Origin: M3007 sp037130425
GTDB taxonomy: Bacteria; Bacteroidota; Bacteroidia; Chitinophagales; Saprospiraceae
Direction of reading: 5' to 3'
Assembly (NCBI GenBank): GCA_037130425.1
Contig: JBAXTB010000014.1
Span: 1-31,383, forward strand
DNA: 31,383 nt
Position 1 is the first letter of the stretch. Each line of letters opens with the position of its first letter. The notes below the pieces were generated by a model, which made no database searches, was not told the DNA's origin, and worked only from the letters and a program-made list of their open reading frames with translations. A program made the position numbers and the translations under genes. Shown here piece by piece: positions 25,762-31,383 of the stretch.

Positions 25762-27156
25762 TTATTTCACCAATACCCGATACTCAAACGCATTCATACT
25801 CAATTGATTACCAAGCGTTAAGGCTGTTCCCGTCAAAGCATCCGTCCAACTTGTATTTTGTATCGCGCCTGAAACCTGATAAGTCTTTGCAACATTGCGC
25901 GTATTCACGATGACTAATACCTCGTCGTTTAGATATTTGCGTTTGAAGGCCGCAATATCGGCATCGGCATAATATTCCAGGCTGCCGCTGCGCAAGGCGG
26001 AATGTGATGATCGAATGTTCATCAACTTTTGATAGGCCAGCATCATGTCCGGATTGGTTGCCCAATTAATAGGGGAACGACTAAAAAACGGCAACTTGAC
26101 CGGGCATCCTACCTCCTGACCGTTGTAAATCAAGGGTACGCCACCCATATAAGCCGCCATGACAAAAGCCGCCATGGAGCCGTCTTTGCCGCCAAAAAAG
26201 CCCAAAGGCGTGTCTTCCCAGGCGTCTTTATCGTGGTTGGAGGTAAAACGCAGTTTTTGGACGCCATTTGGCAGGCCGCTGTATTCGCTTTGATGCGTGG
26301 TATTTAGTCCGCTTGCCGGTTGGCTGTTTTTAAACACATCGACGTTTTTATTAAACAAGTCCCAACCGAAATTCATTTGAAAACCGGCATCAAAATGGTC
26401 TTTGCGGGCGCCTTCCGCGAGCATGACAAGTTTCCGGTTCGGCACAAGTTTCAGCGAATCAATGGCTTGTTTCCAAAACGAGTAAGGCACATAATCGGCG
26501 GCATCGCAGCGGTAACCGTCCACATTTGCCGTTAAAACCCAGTATTTGAGCGCCTTAATCATTTCTAAGCGCATGGCTGCATTGTTGTAATTCAAATCGG
26601 CGACATCCTGCCAGTTGGTTCCTTCGGGGTAAATGATATTGCCGGCGGCATCCTGCGTGTACCAGTCCTTGTGCGCCTGCACCCAGGGATTATCCCAGGA
26701 AGTGTGGTTTGCAGCCCAATCGAGGATCACCGCCATGTTGCGTTTGTGTGCCTCCCGTACGAGCGTGCGCAGGTTTTCCAGGTTGCCGTATTCCGGATTT
26801 ACCTCAACATAATTCTTGACGCAATAGGGAGAATTAACCGACTTGACCGCACCAATCGGATTGATCGGCATTAGCCATATTACATTGACGCCCAAGGACT
26901 TAATAGAATCCAAATGCGGTAAAATGCCTGCAAAAGTACCAGCCGCGCTGAATGCCCGCTCGTTAATTTCATACATGACCACATCGGCCGTTTGCGGGAT
27001 TCCCAAGAACGGCGTTTCATATTGCACCGGGTTTTCAGTTGTAACAGGCGGCGGATCCGGCGTCACGACCGGGTTTTCTTTTTTGCAAGACAAACTGGCA
27101 AAACCGACCGTAAGAAGGCTAAAAAACAACGCGTAAAAAAATCTTTTTAACCTCAT
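25762..27156 (-). CDS. GH13-family alpha-amylase-type lipoprotein
   Basis: 464 aa. Lipoprotein signal (FASLSCKKE, Cys24), a proline-rich spacer, then a TIM barrel with the GH13 motifs: region I DWAANH (146-151), region II GYRCDAA with nucleophile D218 (214-220), region III LAEG with acid/base E248, region IV SNHD with D309. The C-terminal about 80 residues are a small beta-sandwich. It should cut alpha-1,4-linked glucans on the cell surface or in the periplasm; the exact bond and substrate are not told by the motifs. It is the last gene of the four-gene run starting at 28745 and lies 10 bp after the SRPBCC gene. Domain B is short (about residues 152-190), common in bacterial maltogenic-type and SusG-unlike enzymes. 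Confidence 0.9.
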   Translation of the reverse strand: MRLKRFFYALFFSLLTVGFASLSCKKENPVVTPDPPPVTTENPVQYETPFLGIPQTADVVMYEINERAFSAAGTFAGILPHLDSIKSLGVNVIWLMPINPIGAVKSVNSPYCVKNYVEVNPEYGNLENLRTLVREAHKRNMAVILDWAANHTSWDNPWVQAHKDWYTQDAAGNIIYPEGTNWQDVADLNYNNAAMRLEMIKALKYWVLTANVDGYRCDAADYVPYSFWKQAIDSLKLVPNRKLVMLAEGARKDHFDAGFQMNFGWDLFNKNVDVFKNSQPASGLNTTHQSEYSGLPNGVQKLRFTSNHDKDAWEDTPLGFFGGKDGSMAAFVMAAYMGGVPLIYNGQEVGCPVKLPFFSRSPINWATNPDMMLAYQKLMNIRSSHSALRSGSLEYYADADIAAFKRKYLNDEVLVIVNTRNVAKTYQVSGAIQNTSWTDALTGTALTLGNQLSMNAFEYRVLVK

Positions 27157-27166
27157 TTGATCAGAT

Positions 27167-27568
27167 TTAATTGTCTTGTAAATAAGATTCCATCGGTTCC
27201 CAATAGAACTCGTTCCAGCCGCTTTTGAGCGCCTCTACTTTGTGTTCCGGAATGCCCGTCTGGATAAACGTCATTTTGGTGTTTTTGTCGTCTTTATCAA
27301 ATTGGAAGGTACATATAGAAAAATGATCGGCAGGCCAACCGTCTTCTTCAAAATGCCAGGCTTGTACAATCTTTTGGCCTTCAATCAATTCGATATTATA
27401 GCCGTGGCAATAACCGTCAAATACTTCAAAAGTTCCATGAATTTCGGTACTCATTTGAACCTCCGACCCTGTGAAATCAGCATGTTTTTCGGCATCCATA
27501 ATCAATTGAAATACCTGTTCAGGCGGTGCTGAGAAAAATACGGTTTGTTTGATAGAGCCTGTTTTCAT
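27167..27568 (-). CDS. SRPBCC/AHSA1-like (START-type) domain protein
   Basis: 133 aa from the ATG at 27568 (MKTGSIKQTVFFSAPPEQVF). A longer frame exists only with TTG at 27595, which would overlap the previous gene and add nine non-conserved residues, so the ATG is preferred. The sequence follows the AHSA1/SRPBCC pattern: IKQTVFFSAPPEQVFQLIMD at the start, GYNIELIEGQKIVQAWHFEE in the middle, FDKDDKNTKMTFIQTGIPE and GWNEFYWEPMESYL at the end. The family forms a hydrophobic ligand pocket, and members bind lipids or act in Hsp90-like or environmental responses; a specific ligand is not predictable. It sits between a cytochrome gene (24 bp) and the GH13 gene (10 bp). Confidence 0.87.
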   Translation of the reverse strand: MKTGSIKQTVFFSAPPEQVFQLIMDAEKHADFTGSEVQMSTEIHGTFEVFDGYCHGYNIELIEGQKIVQAWHFEEDGWPADHFSICTFQFDKDDKNTKMTFIQTGIPEHKVEALKSGWNEFYWEPMESYLQDN

Positions 27569-27591
27569 TTTATACGTTTTAATCCTGAAAA

Positions 27592-27936
27592 TCAATCAGT
27601 TGTTTTGCCGCCCTTCTCGTACCATTTCACGATAATATCAATGTCTGAGGCCGATAACATTCCGCCTTGAGGCATTCGTCTGTTGCCGGTTGGTCCGGGT
27701 GTTACAGGGTCAGCAACCACGCGTTTGATTAATTCATATTGGCTTGTGATTTGATCGTCCGTATCAAATACCGTGGGACGTCCGGCCCAGGATCCGGCAG
27801 AACCGTGACAAGATAAGCAGTTGTTTGCAATGATGTTCTTTACAGATGGATAATAGATTTCGGAAACAGGAACCGTGTCGTCGTGCCGGCAGGAGAAAAA
27901 CAGGGTAATGGTTAACAAGAAAAACAATTGCTTCAT
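27592..27936 (-). CDS. c-type cytochrome lipoprotein
   Basis: 114 aa. Signal peptide with lipobox LFFSC (Cys16), one heme site CLSCH (C40, C43, H44) and a likely axial Met (M88, in RRMPQGG, or M93). The fold is small class-I cytochrome c, anchored by its lipid on the periplasmic side or the outer membrane, for electron transfer of unknown partners. Start and stop overlap the ATP-grasp gene as TAATG (27938-27934), so translation is likely coupled. Confidence 0.87.
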   Translation of the reverse strand: MKQLFFLLTITLFFSCRHDDTVPVSEIYYPSVKNIIANNCLSCHGSAGSWAGRPTVFDTDDQITSQYELIKRVVADPVTPGPTGNRRMPQGGMLSASDIDIIVKWYEKGGKTTD

Positions 27937-28745
27937 TATGAATGTTTTACGTAAAAGTATTCGGTTACAGATTGAACGATTTTGTCCATATCGGCATCAT
28001 AAAATCCGGCGCTGTTCATACACCCGCACTCAATGATATACAAATCGTCGCCGCATAAACCGATGTCCATTACGAAGACATCATGCGGCGTGTATTCGAT
28101 GCTTCTTGCTTCTGCAAAATTTCGCACGGCATCCGGACAACCCAGTTCCTTTTTCAACTTGAAGTTTTCCCGGTATTTTGAAGCCGCCACCACCTGTTTT
28201 TCCACGATCCACAAACGCCATTCACTTTTGATGTGATACGGCTCGCCGACGAGTATTTTGGTGTCAGCAGTTAGTCTCATATCTTCCGATAATGCAATTT
28301 TCTTGATCCAGTCTGCAATTTCACCAAACTTTTTTACTTCGCCGCTAAAACTTTTACTGTCGTCGTTGGGCCTGATAAAGAGCAACTTATCATCGGCGTA
28401 GTCCAAATTATTTAAGTCTCCTATCTTTATCAATCGGCTGCCGAAATTCAACATGTATTTACCCCAAACATCAAGGTAACGCTCCATAGAAAAGGCTGTT
28501 TCATCAAAAAACAAACCCTGATTCAAGCCTTGTTGCCGGTAAATCAAATTCATCGTGGTGGTAGAGCCGTAAAAAATGCTCTTTTTATGGCGCGGAAAGC
28601 CAAATAATTGATCTGAAAAGGGAATTACATCAATTGCACAATAATCGACATAAATGGCATTACACGCGGATTCAAGGCCATGAAGTGAGTCTGGTTCGGT
28701 TAAATTGCGCTGGACAACCCATTGAATATTGGCGTATTTTGACAT
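27936..28745 (-). CDS. ATP-grasp domain protein (DUF4343-like)
   Basis: 269 aa. The central and C-terminal parts carry ATP-grasp features: a lysine-bearing strand (LLFIRPNDDSKSFSGEV), a region with the adenine-facing EPYHIKSEWRLWIVEKQVV, and the terminal Mg-binding segment DVFVMDIGLCGDDLYIIECG then CMNSAGFYDAD. The family joins an acid to an amine or thiol with ATP; DUF4343 members occur in conflict-related, RiPP-like and phage contexts, and no acceptor peptide is evident here. It heads a four-gene run and is unrelated in obvious function to its neighbours. It starts 217 bp from the divergent caspase-FGE gene. Confidence 0.8.
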   Translation of the reverse strand: MSKYANIQWVVQRNLTEPDSLHGLESACNAIYVDYCAIDVIPFSDQLFGFPRHKKSIFYGSTTTMNLIYRQQGLNQGLFFDETAFSMERYLDVWGKYMLNFGSRLIKIGDLNNLDYADDKLLFIRPNDDSKSFSGEVKKFGEIADWIKKIALSEDMRLTADTKILVGEPYHIKSEWRLWIVEKQVVAASKYRENFKLKKELGCPDAVRNFAEARSIEYTPHDVFVMDIGLCGDDLYIIECGCMNSAGFYDADMDKIVQSVTEYFYVKHS

Positions 28746-28825
28746 AGTTTAGTGGTTAAATTGCGCTTATGTATTATGAAATCTAAAAGGCGTTGGAAAA
28801 TCCGCGTTTACCTGTTTACGAAACG

Positions 28826-28841
28826 CCGCTGGCGCCAGCGG
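28826..28841. repeat. 16-bp perfect palindrome related to the 25483-25605 element
   Basis: CCGCTGGC followed by its complement GCCAGCGG. The first 13 bases match the outer end of both arms of the cloverleaf element at 25483-25605 (CCGCTGGCGCCAG), as if that element were reduced to its tips. The remaining 28746-28961 gap is the divergent promoter region and shows no gene. Confidence 0.6.
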
Positions 28842-28961
28842 GTTCAATGGTTTCGGATTGTATTTATGAGTCGTTTTGGGGATAAATATCCGACTTGCCC
28901 GTATATTAGCCGATATTTTTAAGCGAGTCACCCCCTCACTGAGTTACCCACAGCTCCTACA

Positions 28962-30740
28962 ATGATCTTCCGCAACCAAACCATCCTCATTTCTTGCAGC
29001 CTGTTTTTGGCAACCCTCTGCTCCTTTAAGCCGAGTACAAGCACACATTTCCGCCCAAACAAGGACTTTGCCCTCTTTTTTGCCGTAAACAACTACGATT
29101 CCTGGGACAAACTCAAAAACCCCGTCTCGGAAGCCGAGGCCATTGCCAAGGAACTGCACGATTTGTACGGATTTGACACCCTTGTGGTGCGCAACCCGAC
29201 CAAGGCCCAAATTCAAAGCAAAATAGAAGCCTATCGCGCCCGCACGTACGCGAAAGACGCGCAATTGTTCATTTATTTCACCGGCCACGGCGAGTATTTG
29301 GAATCAACCAAGGAAGGCTTTTTTATTCCGAAAGAGGCCAAACGCGACGACGACTCGCAGGATTCCTACCTCTCGTACCTGCGGCTACAGCGCTGGATCG
29401 AAACCCTCCCTTGCAACCATATCCTGTTGTGTATTGACGCCTGTTTTTCCGGTACTTTTGACGAAGATATTGCCATGAAAGGCGACATTGGTGTGCGGCC
29501 GGGCGCGGGCGACTGGCGCGAACAATACATCCGGCAGACGCTGGAATACAAAAGCCGCTTGTTTATGGCCTCCGGCGGCAAGGTGCGCACGCCCGATAAG
29601 TCGGATTTTGCCAGACAACTGCTCGCGGGCCTGCGCAGTTTCGGCGGAGATGACAAATTGATTTCCTTTCCGGAATTGTGGGGCTATGTAAAACGCGCTG
29701 CGCCCAAGCCCTGTGCTGCTACCTTCGGCGACCATGCGGCGGGCGGGGATTTCCTGTTTGTGTTGCAAAATGACCAAAACCCGAACACCGAGCTGGATGA
29801 CTGGAATACCGCCAAAAGGCTCAATACAATTGTTGCTTATGAAAACTACCTGAAAAAGCACCCGCAAGGCGATTTTGCGGAAGCAGCGACGGCTAAAATG
29901 GAGGCTTTGCGCAATGTAAAGCCAGATAATATGGTCTTGATTCCTGGCGGTACGTTCGAAATGGGCAGCGAAGACGGCCTTAAAATGGAAAATCCAATAC
30001 ACCGAGTTACACTCTCCGATTTTTATTTCTCAAAATATGAAGTAACGGTAGCGGAGTTTCGGGCCTTTGTGGAAGCAAGCGGATATCAGACTGATGCTGA
30101 AAAAGAGGGCAAAAGTTGGGGGTATAACGGAAAGGAATTGTGTGATATCGAAGGTCGGAATTGGCGACATGATCCTGAAGGAAACCTAGCGCAAGACAAC
30201 CACCCGGTTATCAACGTCAGTTGGAATGACGCAACCGAATACTGCAAATGGTTGAGCCAAAGAACCGGGCTTAAATACCGCCTACCGACGGAAGCGGAAT
30301 GGGAATATGCCGCCGGAAACGGCGCACGGCATACCAAATACAGTTGGGGAAACAGCACACCTTCCGGCAAACGAGGCGGTAATGTGGCGGATGAGGCAGG
30401 TGATGCACATTTCAATTGGAGGAAATCCGATGCTAATATTTTTGTGAGCTATAATGATGGATTTGCTACAACAGCGCCCATAGGATCTTATGATTCTAAT
30501 AATTTTGGTTTATTTGATATGACGGGTAATGTTTGGGAATGGTGTAACGATTGGTATGGCGATTATCCCTCCGAAAGTCAAAACAATCCAGTTGGTCCAA
30601 GTACTGGCTTCTTCCGTGTTGCGCGCGGCGGGGGGTGGTGGTTCAGTGGCCCGAAGGATTGTCGAGTGGCGTCTCGCGGCCGCAATTCGCCCGGATATTG
30701 CTACTTCAGCATGGGTTTTCGCCCTGCTAGGACCAAGTAG
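28962..30740 (+). CDS. caspase-like (C14) protease fused to an FGE/C-type-lectin-fold domain; candidate diversified protein
   Basis: 592 aa. N-terminal hydrophobic signal (about 6-22). Residues about 35-270 form a caspase-hemoglobinase protease: FALFFAVNNY, catalytic His109 in IYFTGHGE and catalytic Cys161 in LLCIDACFSGTF, so the protease looks active. A short linker with a TPR-like helix (about 280-320) leads to an FGE-sulfatase domain (about 322-592): MVLIPGGTFEMGSEDG, SDFYFSKYEVTVAEF, YRLPTEAEWEYAA and FDMTGNVWEWCNDWYG. The end R552-K592 (RGGGWWFSGPKDCRVASR and GFRPARTK) is the segment that DGRs diversify in this fold. Sulfatase maturation is unlikely: the domain has one Cys (C567) instead of the usual catalytic pair. 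Caspase-FGE fusions are known in multicellular-like bacteria and probably sense a ligand and cut partners; this is inference. Confidence 0.88.
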   Translation: MIFRNQTILISCSLFLATLCSFKPSTSTHFRPNKDFALFFAVNNYDSWDKLKNPVSEAEAIAKELHDLYGFDTLVVRNPTKAQIQSKIEAYRARTYAKDAQLFIYFTGHGEYLESTKEGFFIPKEAKRDDDSQDSYLSYLRLQRWIETLPCNHILLCIDACFSGTFDEDIAMKGDIGVRPGAGDWREQYIRQTLEYKSRLFMASGGKVRTPDKSDFARQLLAGLRSFGGDDKLISFPELWGYVKRAAPKPCAATFGDHAAGGDFLFVLQNDQNPNTELDDWNTAKRLNTIVAYENYLKKHPQGDFAEAATAKMEALRNVKPDNMVLIPGGTFEMGSEDGLKMENPIHRVTLSDFYFSKYEVTVAEFRAFVEASGYQTDAEKEGKSWGYNGKELCDIEGRNWRHDPEGNLAQDNHPVINVSWNDATEYCKWLSQRTGLKYRLPTEAEWEYAAGNGARHTKYSWGNSTPSGKRGGNVADEAGDAHFNWRKSDANIFVSYNDGFATTAPIGSYDSNNFGLFDMTGNVWEWCNDWYGDYPSESQNNPVGPSTGFFRVARGGGWWFSGPKDCRVASRGRNSPGYCYFSMGFRPARTK

Positions 30741-30772
30741 CCCTTTAGTCCTTTTACTTTCTTACACTTTGC
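30615..30772 (+). other. candidate DGR variable region plus conserved 3' tail
   Basis: It covers codons R552-K592 and 32 nt beyond the stop. The exposed codons F561, S562, G563, D566, S571, G573, N575, Y579, C580, Y581, F582 and S583 all end in C or T and can be derived from AAC/AAT by changing A only. The framework codons around them (RGG, CRVA, GFR) are the invariant ones of DGR targets. The 3' part 30714-30772 recurs in inverted orientation at 31379-31321 (53 of 59 identical). The downstream part 30741-30772 is four pyrimidine-rich octamers. Template repeat and reverse transcriptase are not in view. Confidence 0.55.
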
Positions 30773-30783
30773 AAGATAAGGGC

Positions 30784-31224
30784 GCGCAATCATCCACTCC
30801 GACAAAACTGAAGTCCTTAAAGTGACAACGTATCAATAAGGTTACTTTGTCACTTTAGGATGGTTGATTTTTGGTAAAGGAATTTCGAGCGTTTTTGGGG
30901 AGCGCCCCCAACCCCTAAAGGGGAGTTGATCGCAAGTAGTTTAAAATCTGTTGTTTATGCAACTAAAGATTTATTATAAAACTAAAAGTCAATTGTTTGT
31001 TTTATGTTTTTTATCCAACCCGCATATAAAAAGATGGGTGACTTGCGCTTTCAATAAAAGGTTAAAAAACAAGTGAAAACCTCCCCTTACACCAAATCTT
31101 TAGTCCCATAAACAACTGATTTTTAAGCACTTGCGATGTACTCCCCTTCAGGGGTCGGGGGCGAAACAGGCGAAGCGCAATCATCCACTCCGACAAAACC
31201 AAGATCCTTATTTCGAGCGTTTTT
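30784..31224 (+). repeat. direct repeat pair with a hairpin-bearing indel
   Basis: A 25-bp exact repeat occurs at 30784-30808 and 31175-31199, and a 15-bp exact repeat (ATTTCGAGCGTTTTT) follows each at 30882-30896 and 31210-31224. In the second copy the two blocks are joined by only 10 nt; in the first they are separated by 73 nt that include an 11-bp hairpin TAAAGTGACAA/TTGTCACTTTA (30818-30828, 30847-30857). Confidence 0.8.
30903..31163. repeat. 70-bp imperfect inverted repeat in the gap between the two FGE tails
   Basis: Arms 30903-30972 and 31094-31163 are reverse complements with about ten differences. The outer 35 bp are GC-rich (CGCCCCC, ACCCCT, AAGGGGAG, ATCGCAAGT), and the inner 35 bp are AT-rich (GTTGTTTATG, ACTAAAGATTT). 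The 121-nt loop is AT-rich. A 39-codon frame (30957-31076, ATG to TGA) starts inside the left arm, but it has no recognisable feature, so I do not call it a gene. The remainder of the 30741-31352 gap shows no gene. Confidence 0.75.
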
Positions 31225-31277
31225 CTTAGCGGCGCTATATATCTACGATTAGCAAAACATTTACGCTTTGAGTCAAC

Positions 31278-31316
31278 AAAAAAGGATGCGTCATCGTATG
31301 GTGAGCATCCTTTTTT
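31278..31316 (-). terminator. Rho-independent terminator at the end of the right-edge minus-strand frame
   Basis: AAAAAAGGATGC (31278-31289) pairs with GCATCCTTTTTT (31305-31316), with an inner TCA/TGA pair, giving a U tract on either strand. It starts 37 nt downstream of the minus-strand stop at 31353, suggesting it ends that transcript. Confidence 0.8.
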
Positions 31317-31352
31317 ATTGGCAAAGTGTAAGAGGGTAAAAGGACTAAAGGG

Positions 31353-31383
31353 CTACTTGGTCCTGGCTAGACGAAAACCTAAG
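31353..31383 (-). CDS. 3' end of a second FGE-type reading frame (or DGR template repeat), cut by the window edge
   Basis: The minus strand reads LGFRLARTK and TAG (31382-31353), the same ending as the caspase-FGE protein (GFRPARTK). Nucleotide identity continues 32 nt past the stop. Only nine residues are visible, so the product cannot be named beyond an FGE/C-type-lectin-fold C-terminus. It converges with the caspase-FGE gene. Confidence 0.6.
   Translation of the reverse strand, partial: LGFRLARTK

Noticed and set aside
29385..30002. 205-codon minus-strand frame
   Set aside because: Antisense shadow of the caspase-FGE gene; no domain is recognisable.
28962..30740. True sulfatase-activating formylglycine-generating enzyme
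   Set aside because: The domain lacks the second cysteine of the catalytic pair and is fused to a protease, so a ligand-binding role for the fold is more likely.
30957..31076. 39-codon reading frame in the loop of the 70-bp inverted repeat
   Set aside because: It overlaps a repeat arm, is basic and AT-rich with no domain, and has no recognisable promoter.
31279..31383. Window end as DGR template repeat
   Set aside because: Not fully rejected, but the visible 59 nt are no richer in A than the variable region, and one codon differs by T-to-A, so a second target gene fits better.

Overview
The window looks chromosomal and comes from a Bacteroidota, most likely a Saprospiraceae-type (Saprospiria) organism. 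The evidence is a PorP/SprF family protein paired with an OmpA/PD40/TPR protein, two secreted proteins with type IX secretion (T9SS) C-terminal sorting domains, SprB-like repeats, the dockerin-like module usual in that group, DUF4403 and DUF481 envelope proteins, a planctomycete-type cytochrome/DUF1553 protein, TAnnTTTG-like -7 boxes, and a GC content near the middle of the range. The lineage is inferred from gene content; no marker gene is present.

Layout. 1-1826 (-): partial TPR/PD40 envelope protein cut by the left edge. 1827-2355: repeat-rich gap with REP-like hairpins and a 32-bp perfect inverted repeat. 2356-5501 (-): TPR membrane protein, SLC45/GPH-type sugar transporter, small acidic protein. 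5632-8784 (-): OmpA-PD40-TPR protein with its PorP/SprF partner. 8827-9543 (+): cutC. 9607-15471 (-): polysaccharide flippase, DUF697/SHOCT protein, RskA-like anti-sigma factor, ECF sigma factor, PSCyt1/DUF1549/DUF1553 protein. 15579-20095 (-): two T9SS cargo proteins separated by an inverted repeat. 20327-22450 (-): DUF4403 lipoprotein and a LolD/MacB-type ABC ATPase. 22688-25468 (+): deoxynucleoside kinase, MmcQ/YjbR protein, moaA, DUF481 protein. 25469-25761: cloverleaf-like inverted repeats. 25762-28745 (-): a tight four-gene run (ATP-grasp, lipoprotein cytochrome c, SRPBCC protein, GH13 lipoprotein). 28962-30740 (+): caspase-like protease fused to a formylglycine-generating-enzyme (FGE)/C-type-lectin fold domain. 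30741-31352: structured intergenic DNA. 31353-31383 (-): the 3' end of a second FGE-type reading frame, or a template repeat, running into the right edge.

The most notable signal is at the right end. The caspase-FGE gene ends in a segment with the codon pattern of a diversity-generating retroelement (DGR) variable region: nearly every surface-loop codon ends in C or T, as expected if adenines of AAY template codons had been randomised. Its 3' end, including 32 nt past the stop codon, is repeated in inverted orientation at the window edge (53 of 59 positions identical). No reverse transcriptase or template repeat is visible inside the window, so a DGR-diversified caspase effector is a testable hypothesis and not a demonstrated system. 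The 612 bp between the two tails carry a 70-bp imperfect inverted repeat, a direct repeat with a hairpin-bearing indel, and a terminator.

Functionally the rest is a mix of envelope and secretion genes, an extracytoplasmic stress-response sigma/anti-sigma pair, and housekeeping genes for nucleotide salvage and molybdenum cofactor synthesis.
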